Shown: one piece after another, positions 15,712 through 23,595 of the stretch
How the letters are laid out: every line of letters begins with the position of its first letter
Position numbering within the stretch: position 1 is the first letter of the stretch
NCBI GenBank assembly: GCA_028693555.1
Contig: JAQUVD010000025.1
Coordinates: forward strand, 1 to 58,920
DNA length: 58,920 nt
Direction of reading: 5' to 3'
DNA from: Hespellia sp.
Lineage (GTDB): Bacteria; Bacillota; Clostridia; Lachnospirales; Lachnospiraceae
Notes under the pieces: generated by a model
The model's input: only the letters and a program-made list of their open reading frames with translations
What the model was told of the DNA's origin: nothing
The model's database searches: none
Program-made: the position numbers and the translations under genes

Positions 15712-16620
15712 ATGAATTTACCAAAAAGGGTGACGCTCTGTGAGGTAGTCACAAGAGACGGATTCCAAACAGCGCCGGAGATTTACCCGGTGGAGGAAAA
15801 AGTAAGAATTATAGAGGAGGTTGTAGATGCCGGATGTCAATCGATAGAGGTCGGAGCGTTCTCAACCTATGAAACCATGTACAAGATGAAGGATACGGAT
15901 CAGGTGTTTGAAAAACTCCATAAAAAAGAGGGCGTGGAATACAGAGGTCTTGTATATTTCCCAGATGATGTAAGGCGCGCAGCCGCATGTGGCTGCCAGA
16001 AAATCAAGTTAAATGTGTCAGCGAGTATGGAGCACAACAAAGCAGGCGCAGGATGTTCACCGCTGGAGGCCATGAAGACATTTGCGGAGTCCGGGCGGGT
16101 CGCAAGAGACAATCATATGGGGTTTGCCGGTTCAATCTCTCTTCCGTTTGCATCACAGTGGGAAGGGATCATACCATTTGATTTTATCAAAGAAATCGTG
16201 AAGGTATTTCAGGATGCAGGAGCAACACAGGTCTCGCTTTCTGATTCAGCAGGGCTGGGAACGCCAAAGATGGTTTATGAAAGAACGATGGCACTTCGAG
16301 ACGCATTTCCGGATATGGAGTGGATGCTTCACATGCACAACACGAGAGGTATGGGACTTGCAAATGTGGTAGCAGCAATGGAGGCAGGCATTACACGAAT
16401 TGATACGTCGCTCGCAGGGCTTGGCGGATGTCCTTACATAAAAGGAGCAACCGGTAATATTTCCACAGAGGATGTACTGTTCATGCTCGACTCGATGGGG
16501 ATAGAGACCGGAATGGATTTTGAAAAAATCATGGACGCCGGAGCGAAAATCGTAAAGCTTGTAAAGGGAGAAGGCATTGACAGCTATCAGCAGAGGATTC
16601 GGACATTATCTGCAAAGTAA
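15712..16620 (+). CDS. HMG-CoA-lyase-like DRE-TIM metallolyase
   Basis: This 302-residue TIM-barrel protein has all hallmarks of the hydroxymethylglutaryl-CoA lyase family: TRDGFQ near residue 14 (substrate and metal contacts), IEVGAFS, the metal-binding HMHNT (His-x-His-Asn) and the catalytic-cysteine loop GLGGCPYIKGATGN. Family enzymes cut a C-C bond next to a tertiary alcohol in a retro-aldol/Claisen reaction. No leucine-degradation genes are nearby, so acting on HMG-CoA is unlikely. In this operon I infer cleavage of the tertiary hydroxy acid formed when a hydroaromatic ring is opened. GGGTGGAG precedes the start. Confidence 0.8.
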   Translation: MNLPKRVTLCEVVTRDGFQTAPEIYPVEEKVRIIEEVVDAGCQSIEVGAFSTYETMYKMKDTDQVFEKLHKKEGVEYRGLVYFPDDVRRAAACGCQKIKLNVSASMEHNKAGAGCSPLEAMKTFAESGRVARDNHMGFAGSISLPFASQWEGIIPFDFIKEIVKVFQDAGATQVSLSDSAGLGTPKMVYERTMALRDAFPDMEWMLHMHNTRGMGLANVVAAMEAGITRIDTSLAGLGGCPYIKGATGNISTEDVLFMLDSMGIETGMDFEKIMDAGAKIVKLVKGEGIDSYQQRIRTLSAK

Positions 16621-16700
16621 CAAAAGAACGAGTGATCAATGGGTAACACCATTATCATATAAAAGAACAAGTAAACAGTGAACTTAAGGAGGTAATCACT

Positions 16701-17663
16701 ATGGCTAATTGGAGTTTTCCAAACGAAGGGCAGATGGAATCTGCAAAGAAGATGTACTATCAGACAATGACGAAGAAAGATGTAGAAGAGAGACTGGAAA
16801 AGGATGATATTATCATCATTCCGGTAGGATCTACAGAAAATCACGGTAATTCAGGTCCGATCGGAGAGGATACATTTATTGTATCACGTGTGGCAGAGAT
16901 GGTAGCAGAGAAGGTTGGCTGTACAGTAGCAGAACCAGTGTGGTATGGCTCACATCCATTCCATCACATCGGTCAGCCATGTACCATTCCGCTTCCGGAT
17001 GATGTATTTTGTGCATATTTAAGAGCACTCATCACAGGATTCTGGAATACAGGCTTTCGTAAGATTATTTTTATCAGTATGCATGGACAGGAGTATTCTC
17101 TGCCTGTAGCAATTCAGGAATGGGGCAAGAAATATCAGGTTCCGGCTATGATCTACTTCGTAGATTTTCCACGTGTTATGGCACAGACATTAATGGACAA
17201 AGAACATGGCGGTCCATTTACAAGACCATTCCAGCATGCATGTGAAGCGGAACAGAGCATCTCACTTGCATTATTCCCAGAGTACTGTGATATGGAGCAT
17301 GCAGAAGATACAGATGTACATGGAATTCTTCCGGCAGGACATGTGGACCGTGGCGGAGACATTTATGGAAATCCGATCCCTGGACACTGCGTGGTCGGTA
17401 ATGCAGGTATTGAGTGCGTGACAGCACCGCAGGGAGTTCTTGGACATGCAACAGAAGCAGATCCGAAGAAAGCAACAGACTGTATTGAAAAAGTATGTGA
17501 TTATCTTGTTCAGTTACACCATGACATTTTAGAAGCATGCCCGGTTGGCGTATTGCCGGATGCGAAATACATGAGCCAGAGAGATCCGGAAGAAATCGAA
17601 AAGCTTTTAAAAGGACCTACAAAAGGCGGAAAACATATCTATACGATTGCATGGCCTTGCTAA
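16701..17663 (+). CDS. Creatininase-family hydrolase, IolN (3-dehydro-scyllo-inosose hydrolase)-like
   Basis: The 320-residue protein has creatininase-family metal ligands: Glu and His in PVGSTENHG, Asp in GEDTF, His in SMHGQEYS and Glu in ACEAEQSISLAL. Members hydrolyse cyclic amides or, in IolN of inositol catabolism, open a six-carbon ring between two ketones. The neighbouring zinc dehydrogenase resembles IolM, which makes that diketone, so ring-opening beta-diketone hydrolysis is the favoured role. Creatinine breakdown is not supported, as no creatinase or sarcosine oxidase is present. AAGGAGG precedes the start. The C-terminal half contains several His and Cys residues. Confidence 0.75.
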   Translation: MANWSFPNEGQMESAKKMYYQTMTKKDVEERLEKDDIIIIPVGSTENHGNSGPIGEDTFIVSRVAEMVAEKVGCTVAEPVWYGSHPFHHIGQPCTIPLPDDVFCAYLRALITGFWNTGFRKIIFISMHGQEYSLPVAIQEWGKKYQVPAMIYFVDFPRVMAQTLMDKEHGGPFTRPFQHACEAEQSISLALFPEYCDMEHAEDTDVHGILPAGHVDRGGDIYGNPIPGHCVVGNAGIECVTAPQGVLGHATEADPKKATDCIEKVCDYLVQLHHDILEACPVGVLPDAKYMSQRDPEEIEKLLKGPTKGGKHIYTIAWPC

Positions 17664-17684
17664 GATATATTTGCAGGACACAGG

Positions 17685-17799
17685 TGTGCGGTCTCTTACT
17701 ATAGGAGACCGCACAAAAATCAATGCTGATAACTCAGAATCATGCTCATACAGCATTCTCTAAATTGCCGGAAGATTCCGGGGACTTAGAGAGGGCTGT
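17685..17799 (+). other. Structured intercistronic RNA before the first zinc dehydrogenase gene
   Basis: Stem 1: TGTGCGGTCTC (17685-17695) pairs with GAGACCGCACA (17705-17715), 11 bp, with no T-run after it. Stem 2 is nested: ACAGC (17750-17754) with GCTGT (17795-17799), TCTCTAA (17757-17763) with TTAGAGA (17786-17792), and CCGG (17768) with CCGG (17778). ATGCTG (17723-17728) can also pair with CAGCAT (17751-17756), which would compete with stem 2. Such alternatives could set expression of the downstream genes. No known riboswitch class is recognised. Confidence 0.5.
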
Positions 17800-17829
17800 G
17801 TGGGAGTTCGAAAAAAGGAGAAGAAAAAG

Positions 17830-18870
17830 ATGGCGGATACAATGAAAGCTTTAGTATATCAGGGACCCGGAAAGCTGGAAGTAGAGACAAGGCAGATTCC
17901 GATTCCACAAAAAGGAGAAGTGCAGATCAAGATAAAAAAAGTATCAATCTGTGGTTCGGATTTGGGAGCGTATCGTTTTGCTTCCGATCGTTTTGCACCT
18001 CCACTGGTGCTGGGACATGAGTTCTCGGGAGATATCACACAGGTTGGCGAAGGTGTAACAACGCTGAAGGAAGGACAGAGAGTTACTGTAAATCCGATGG
18101 TGCTCTGCAATGACTGTTATTTCTGTAAAAGAGGAGAGGGAAACCTCTGCGGCAATCGTAAGAGTATGGGAACAGCGATTGGCGGAACACAGACAGATGG
18201 CGCGATGAGAGAGTATGTGACCGTTCCGGACTGGATGGTCGTACCGGTGGCAGACAATGTATCGTATGAAGCGGCAGCACTGTTAGAACCATGTGGTGTA
18301 ACACTTGCATGTGCAAAAAAAGAAATGAGTCGGGATGAAAAATCTACCGTCGTACTCGGAGCCGGACCAATTGGACTTTTAATAGTAAAATTCCTAAAAG
18401 CGCTTGGAATTGAAAAAGTCATTGTGTCAGATATCATTGATAAACGCCTTGCAAAAGCAAAAGAGTGTGGAGCGGATTATATCATCAATTCCAAAAAGGA
18501 AGATGCGGTTCTCGCAGTCAAGAAACTGACTGATGGTTACGGTGCTGACCGTGTGATTAATGCCGCGGGAGAATTTCTGATCAACCAGTCATTTGAAATG
18601 GTGAAAAACGGTGGAACAAGCGTGCTGGTTGCACTTGCTCATAAAAAAGTGGAAATCGATCCAATGGAAATCGTAGGCAGAGGACTGAAGTTTGTCGGAA
18701 GCTATATGTTTACAACAGAAATGAAAGAAGCAGCACAGATGCTGGCGGATGAAAAGCTGGTCGTTGAAGATCTGATTACGTCTACTTACACGCTGGAAAA
18801 CGGAAAAGCAGCCTTTGATGTATTAAATACCCCTGACAATGAGGAAATCAAAGTGCAGATAGAATTATAA
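17830..18870 (+). CDS. Zinc-dependent polyol/cyclitol dehydrogenase (IolM-like), first copy
   Basis: This 346-residue medium-chain dehydrogenase has a catalytic-zinc Cys in SICGSDLGAY, His and Glu in LGHEFSGDI, four structural-zinc cysteines in CNDCYFCKRGEGNLC, and a Rossmann motif GAGPIGLLIVKFL. It belongs to the sorbitol/threonine-dehydrogenase group, which includes IolM (scyllo-inosose 3-dehydrogenase). In this operon it probably oxidises a ring hydroxyl to a ketone with NAD(P)+. AAAGGAG sits nine bases before the ATG at 17830. The adjacent second dehydrogenase suggests two ring hydroxyls are oxidised in turn. Confidence 0.8.
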   Translation: MADTMKALVYQGPGKLEVETRQIPIPQKGEVQIKIKKVSICGSDLGAYRFASDRFAPPLVLGHEFSGDITQVGEGVTTLKEGQRVTVNPMVLCNDCYFCKRGEGNLCGNRKSMGTAIGGTQTDGAMREYVTVPDWMVVPVADNVSYEAAALLEPCGVTLACAKKEMSRDEKSTVVLGAGPIGLLIVKFLKALGIEKVIVSDIIDKRLAKAKECGADYIINSKKEDAVLAVKKLTDGYGADRVINAAGEFLINQSFEMVKNGGTSVLVALAHKKVEIDPMEIVGRGLKFVGSYMFTTEMKEAAQMLADEKLVVEDLITSTYTLENGKAAFDVLNTPDNEEIKVQIEL

Positions 18871-18889
18871 AACGAGAGGAGATTACATT

Positions 18890-19933
18890 ATGAAAGCATA
18901 TTGTTATGTAGCACCATTTACAATTGAGGAACAGGAGAGAGAGATTCCACAGCCCGGAAAAAATGAGGTGAGAATCCGAGTAAAAGCAGTATCCATCTGC
19001 GGTTCAGATACAGGTGGATTCAAGGGGACGAGTGCGATGCGTGTAGCACCGCTTGTGATGGGACATGAATTTTCCGGAGTGGTAGACCAGTACGGAGAGG
19101 GCGTGACAAATCCATCCGTTCCTGTTGGCGGCAGAGTCGTGGTATATCCGAATATTCAGTGTGAGAAATGTCCAGACTGTGAAGCGGGTCTTCCAAACCT
19201 TTGTGAAGAGAGATTTATTCCCGGAACAACAATGCCGGCAGGTGGATATGATGGAGCAATGGCAGATTATGTGGTGGTACCTGCAGATAAGCTGATTCCA
19301 ATCTCGGATCAGATTAGCTTTGAGGAAGGTTCTATGTTCGAGCCAACCTCCGTCGCACTGCGCGGTGTCAAGATGCTCAGCGATGTAAAAGATAAGGTGG
19401 TTACGGTATTCGGAGCCGGACCAATTGGACTTCTTGCACTGCAGTGTCTAAAATATCTTGGCGCAAAAGATGTCATCAGTATTGATTTGAATGATCAGAG
19501 ACTTGAAACAGCAAAAGAATGTGGTGCTTCTTATACGATCAACAGTAAAAATGAAGACCCGGTCGCACGTGTTATGGAAATTACGAATGGAAAAGGAGCA
19601 GATGCAGGCGCAGACTGCGTTGGAATAGCAATCAGCTTAAATACCAGTATGAAGATGGTAAAAAATGGCGGAGAGGTTGCAATGATCGGAATGGCAACGG
19701 AACATATGGATGGATTTGAATATAAGTATGCAGTTGCACACGAGATGAAGTTAAAGGGAAGCTACTGTTATGTGGATGAGTTATATGAGATTCCAAAAAT
19801 GATCGAAGAAGGAAAAATTGATCTGAAGAAACTGATTACGACGGTTGCGCCGATGAATGAAGTACAGGAAAAATTCGAAGATCTTGTATCCGGACATTCA
19901 AAGGAAGTAAAAGTCATTTTAGTAAACGAATAA
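18890..19933 (+). CDS. Zinc-dependent polyol/cyclitol dehydrogenase, second copy
   Basis: The 347-residue protein is a paralogue of the preceding gene. It has SICGSDTGGF (catalytic zinc), MGHEFSGVV, structural-zinc cysteines in CEKCPDCEAGLPNLC, and GAGPIGLLALQCL for NAD(P) binding. The two share their domain plan but differ in their substrate-side residues, so they should oxidise different positions or different substrates. It starts 19 bases after the first copy with a GAGAGGAG ribosome site. I infer oxidation of a hydroxyl on a carbocyclic acid; threonine or sorbitol dehydrogenase activity cannot be ruled out. Confidence 0.8.
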   Translation: MKAYCYVAPFTIEEQEREIPQPGKNEVRIRVKAVSICGSDTGGFKGTSAMRVAPLVMGHEFSGVVDQYGEGVTNPSVPVGGRVVVYPNIQCEKCPDCEAGLPNLCEERFIPGTTMPAGGYDGAMADYVVVPADKLIPISDQISFEEGSMFEPTSVALRGVKMLSDVKDKVVTVFGAGPIGLLALQCLKYLGAKDVISIDLNDQRLETAKECGASYTINSKNEDPVARVMEITNGKGADAGADCVGIAISLNTSMKMVKNGGEVAMIGMATEHMDGFEYKYAVAHEMKLKGSYCYVDELYEIPKMIEEGKIDLKKLITTVAPMNEVQEKFEDLVSGHSKEVKVILVNE

Positions 19934-19946
19934 AAGAGGTGGACGT

Positions 19947-20774
19947 ATGAAGATGAAAACCAGCCATTTTGGCTTTGTTAAAGAAGCTGATGCAATTGCA
20001 GCAGCAGGTTATGATGCAATCGAACTTCATATTAAAGAAATCATGTCGTTTGATGACTTTGAGTTTCGCAGGGCAAAACAAATGCTTCAGGATAGCGGTC
20101 TTGCGAGTGAAGTATTTGATAATCCACTTCCGCTGGATGTAGTAATCGCAGATGACAGCTTTGATTTTCCGTTTTACCGCGACTATCTGAGAAAAGCAGT
20201 AGAGAGAACAGCACAGATGGGCGGGAGATATTTTGTATATGGAAATGGGAAGACAAGAAGTCTTCCTGACGGCGTGGAAAAAGAAACGGCAAGGAAGAAA
20301 AACGATCAGTTGATCGTGACACTCTGTGAAATCGCGCAGGAATATAACATCACGATTATGATGGAACCGCTGGCACAAGCAATCTGTAATTCCGTCTTAA
20401 GTATTCCGGAGGCTTATGAATATGCAAAGAAGCTGGGATGTAAAAATTTAAAGACGCTGCTTGATTTTAGATGGTTTATCGCAGGCGGACATGATTATTC
20501 GGATATTGTCGAGTATGCAGATTTTATCAAACATGTACATGTAGATAACCCGCTGCTTTCATTTCCAGAGAGGCGTGTCCCAATGCTGGGTGACGGATTT
20601 GATTATGGAACATTATTTGAAACACTGAAAGAGATTTCTTATAAGGGTTACATTTCCTATGAAGCAAATACATTTGATGATTTCGAGACGGATATAAGAA
20701 AGGGACTTTCTCTTTTGGAACATTATAATATCTATTCCTACGGTGCCAAAGAAGAGAAACAGATGGGCGCGTAG
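19947..20774 (+). CDS. Xylose-isomerase-like TIM-barrel protein (sugar isomerase/epimerase or dehydroshikimate-dehydratase-like)
   Basis: This 275-residue protein has the AP-endonuclease-2/xylose-isomerase TIM-barrel pattern with a likely metal tetrad: Glu in MMEPLAQ, Asp in LLDFRWF, His in HVHVDNP and Glu in SYEANTF. The fold covers inosose isomerases (IolO, IolI, IolE), tagatose epimerases and 3-dehydroshikimate dehydratases of the AsbF/QuiC type. All of these fit the surrounding genes, especially given the aroD-type gene two genes on. Which reaction it catalyses cannot be told by sight. The gene starts 13 bases after the second dehydrogenase with AGAGGTGG before it. Confidence 0.7.
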   Translation: MKMKTSHFGFVKEADAIAAAGYDAIELHIKEIMSFDDFEFRRAKQMLQDSGLASEVFDNPLPLDVVIADDSFDFPFYRDYLRKAVERTAQMGGRYFVYGNGKTRSLPDGVEKETARKKNDQLIVTLCEIAQEYNITIMMEPLAQAICNSVLSIPEAYEYAKKLGCKNLKTLLDFRWFIAGGHDYSDIVEYADFIKHVHVDNPLLSFPERRVPMLGDGFDYGTLFETLKEISYKGYISYEANTFDDFETDIRKGLSLLEHYNIYSYGAKEEKQMGA

Positions 20775-20797
20775 AACATAGGGAAAGGAGTGAAGTG

Positions 20798-22825
20798 ATG
20801 ATGAAACACGAGAAATATCCAAAACTATTTGAACCGTTGACAATTCGTCGTATGACCGTGAAAAACAGAATTTCAATGGCTCCGATGGGAACCAATTACG
20901 GGGAACAGAATGGAGAGATGAGCTTCCTTCACATGAACTATTATGAGCAGCGTGCACAGGGCGGAGTCGGTATGATTATCGTGGAAAATGCATGTGTGGA
21001 TTTCCCACTTGGATCGAATGGAACGACACAGATTCGAATTGATCATGATAATTATATCCCGAGATTATATAAACTGTGTGAGACAGTACACCAGTATGGA
21101 ACGTGTATTGCCATTCAGATTAATCATGCGGGAGCTTCGGCACTGGACAGCAGAATTGGAATGCAGACGGTATCAGCATCGGATATTCCATCAAAGCCGG
21201 GCGGATCGCTGCCGCGACCGCTGACAAAAGAAGAAATTGCTGCAATCGTAAAAAAATACGGTGAGGCGGCAAAACGTGCACAGACGGCTGGATTTGACGC
21301 GGTTGAAATTCATGCAGGTCACGGATATCTGATCAGTCAGTTCCTGTCACCTACCATGAATAAAAGAACGGATGAATTTGGCGGCAGCGCAGAGAACAGA
21401 GCAAGATTTGCAAAGATGGTTTTAGAAGAAGTTCGAAAAGAAGTAGGACCATTCTTTCCGGTATTTTGCAGAATCAGTGCGGACGAACTGGTCGAAGGTG
21501 GAAATACGCTGGAGGATACGCTGGAATTACTGACTTATTTTGAAGAAGAAATTGATCTGATCGATGTGTCGGCGGGATTAAACAGCTCGCTGCAGTATCA
21601 GATCGACAGTTGCCAGTTAAAAGATGGATGGCGTTCTTATATGTCAAAGGCTGTCAGAGACAAATTTCATAAGCCAACGATTACGACCGGAAATATACGT
21701 TCGCCAAAACGCGCAGAAGAAATTCTGGAAAATGAGGAAGCCGATTTTATTGGAATGGGACGTGGCTTGATCGCAGATCCGAACTGGGTTAACAAAGTTG
21801 AATTTGGAGAGGAAGCGATGCTACGTAAATGCATCTCCTGCAACATTGGATGTGCAGGGCACAGACTTGCACAGAATACACCGATTCGGTGTACGGTCAA
21901 TCCTTGTGTCAATCAATGGGAAGAGACACAGAAGGTGGTAAAACCATGCAATGTTGTTGTGATCGGAGGCGGCACGGCAGGAATGGAGGCCGCTTGCACA
22001 GCGGCAGAGGCCGGCTGTCAGACCTTTTTGATTGAGAAGGAAAAAGAGCTGGGTGGATTAGCAAATGAAATCAGCAAGATTCCGGACAAGTGGAGAATCG
22101 GTGATTTTGTGACATATCAGAAGGAGCGTGCAAAACGGCTGCCGAATCTATATGCATTTACAGAAGTGGATGCAACGGTGCGGTTCGTAAAAAGCCTGAA
22201 GCCTAATCTGATTGTGAACGCAACAGGGTCAAAACCACTGCTGCCACCGATTGAGGGATTAAATGAATGGATCGACAATCAGGATGGAAAGGTATCCTCA
22301 ATTCTCGGGATGATTCAAAAAATTCCGGAGTATCCGAAGAACATGGCTGGAAAAAAAGTCATTGTTGTAGGAGGAGGCGCAGTTGGTCTGGATGTAGTTG
22401 AATTCTTTGCACCGCGCGGAGCAAGCGTGACAATTATTGAGATGATGGATCAGATTGGAAAAGATTTAGATCCAGTCAGTAAGCTTCGCATGAAAGAAAT
22501 CAGTGAAAGGTATGAAGTTACCGAGCTTACCAAAACGGCACTTTCCAAGGTGGAAGGTGATCGATTCACAGTAAAGACCCCGGAAGGGGACAGGAAAGAA
22601 TACATGTTTGATTATGGATTTGTCTGTCTGGGAATGAAAGCAAAAAGTCCGGTATTAACAGAGTTAGAAGAAGCCTTTGCCGATGACAGGGTGGAGGTGG
22701 TGAATGTAGGAGATAGTGTCCGTGCCCGCCGCATCATTGAAGGAGTAAGCGAGGGAAGAAATATACAGAATATTCTAAAAAAACATGGATATCTGGCAAA
22801 TAACCAGTATGGAGGAACGGCATGA
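20798..22825 (+). CDS. Old-Yellow-Enzyme-type FMN/[4Fe-4S]/FAD ene-reductase
   Basis: The 675-residue protein has the three-domain plan of 2,4-dienoyl-CoA reductase and bile-acid BaiCD/BaiH. An FMN TIM barrel (about 1-340) includes EIHAGHGYLISQFLSP and NKRTDEFGGSAENRARF. A four-cysteine iron-sulfur motif follows (CISCNIGCAGH, then CTVNPC). Then come two Rossmann folds, VVVIGGGTAGMEAACTAAE and VIVVGGGAVGLDVVEFF, for FAD and NADH. Such enzymes reduce C=C bonds conjugated to a carbonyl. 3-Dehydroshikimate is such an enone, so this enzyme may serve as an electron sink in fermentation. AAAGGAG precedes ATG 20798; the gene overlaps aroD by four bases. Confidence 0.85.
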   Translation: MMKHEKYPKLFEPLTIRRMTVKNRISMAPMGTNYGEQNGEMSFLHMNYYEQRAQGGVGMIIVENACVDFPLGSNGTTQIRIDHDNYIPRLYKLCETVHQYGTCIAIQINHAGASALDSRIGMQTVSASDIPSKPGGSLPRPLTKEEIAAIVKKYGEAAKRAQTAGFDAVEIHAGHGYLISQFLSPTMNKRTDEFGGSAENRARFAKMVLEEVRKEVGPFFPVFCRISADELVEGGNTLEDTLELLTYFEEEIDLIDVSAGLNSSLQYQIDSCQLKDGWRSYMSKAVRDKFHKPTITTGNIRSPKRAEEILENEEADFIGMGRGLIADPNWVNKVEFGEEAMLRKCISCNIGCAGHRLAQNTPIRCTVNPCVNQWEETQKVVKPCNVVVIGGGTAGMEAACTAAEAGCQTFLIEKEKELGGLANEISKIPDKWRIGDFVTYQKERAKRLPNLYAFTEVDATVRFVKSLKPNLIVNATGSKPLLPPIEGLNEWIDNQDGKVSSILGMIQKIPEYPKNMAGKKVIVVGGGAVGLDVVEFFAPRGASVTIIEMMDQIGKDLDPVSKLRMKEISERYEVTELTKTALSKVEGDRFTVKTPEGDRKEYMFDYGFVCLGMKAKSPVLTELEEAFADDRVEVVNVGDSVRARRIIEGVSEGRNIQNILKKHGYLANNQYGGTA

Positions 22826-23595
22826 AAAAATCGATTATCATAAGAGAGATGGAACTGGGTGCTGGAAAACCGAAGATATGTGTGCCAATCACAGGAAAAA
22901 CAGAAACGGAAATTCTGAAAGAAGCAATGCTTGCCAAAGAAGGCGGAGCAGACCTCGTAGAGTGGCGTGTGGATCATTTTGTGGAAGTTCGCAATTTTAA
23001 CAATGTCATTCAAACCGCGAAAAAGATGCGTGAACGATTGGAGAATCTGCCGATTCTGTTTACCTTTCGGACGGAAGGGTGCGACAACATCGTTACGCAG
23101 GAAGAATACACAGCAATCAATGAGTATGTGATTCGCGAAGAAGTCGTGGATATGATTGATATTGAATTATTTATGGGAGACGAGGTCTGTCAAAATCTCA
23201 GTCGGCTTGCGCATGAACATCATTGTGTCGTGGTCATTTCCAATCATGATTTTGAACGCACACCAAATGAGCAGGTGATTGTGGAGCGTCTCTGCAGGAT
23301 GCGGGAGCTTGGCGCAGATGTTCCGAAAATTGCAGTGATGCCTCACAACGCAGAGGATGTACTGACGCTCTTATCAGCAACCAATCAGTATGCGAACGTG
23401 CATGCAGATGGACCACTTATTACAATGTCAATGAATGATCTAGGTAAAATCAGCCGGGTGAGTGGCGAAATCTTTGGTTCAGCACTTACGTTTGGCAGCA
23501 CAGTCAGAAGCTCCGCACCGGGACAGATGCATTTGAAGGATGTGGAAGTCATGCTGGACATTTTACATACAAGACAAGGAGAGGAAAATGAGTGA
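22822..23595 (+). CDS. aroD: Type I 3-dehydroquinate dehydratase, catabolic context
   Basis: Type I dehydroquinase interconverts 3-dehydroquinate and 3-dehydroshikimate through a Schiff base. The 257-residue protein has KICVPITGKT, DLVEWRVDHF, the catalytic His in VVISNHDFERTP, the Schiff-base Lys in PKIAVMPHN, and GSTVRSSAPGQM near the C-terminus. No other shikimate-pathway gene is nearby, and its neighbours are catabolic enzymes and transporters, so I infer use in quinate/shikimate degradation rather than synthesis. It overlaps the reductase before it (ATGA) and the MFS gene after it, so translation is coupled. Confidence 0.92.
   Translation: MKKSIIIREMELGAGKPKICVPITGKTETEILKEAMLAKEGGADLVEWRVDHFVEVRNFNNVIQTAKKMRERLENLPILFTFRTEGCDNIVTQEEYTAINEYVIREEVVDMIDIELFMGDEVCQNLSRLAHEHHCVVVISNHDFERTPNEQVIVERLCRMRELGADVPKIAVMPHNAEDVLTLLSATNQYANVHADGPLITMSMNDLGKISRVSGEIFGSALTFGSTVRSSAPGQMHLKDVEVMLDILHTRQGEENE

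Noticed and set aside
15712-16620. Leucine-degradation HMG-CoA lyase
   Set aside because: The family is right, but no other leucine or HMG-CoA pathway gene is nearby, and the operon is built around polyol and ring-acid enzymes.
16701-17663. Creatinine degradation enzyme
   Set aside because: The fold is creatininase-like, but no creatinase, sarcosine oxidase or hydantoinase is present; the IolM-like neighbour favours an IolN-like role.
17685-17715. Terminator within the ring-acid operon
   Set aside because: The 11-bp stem is followed by CAAAAATC rather than a T-run, so plus-strand termination is unlikely.
22822-23595. Biosynthetic shikimate-pathway aroD
   Set aside because: It is coupled to catabolic and transport genes under a GntR regulator, and no other aro gene is in the window.
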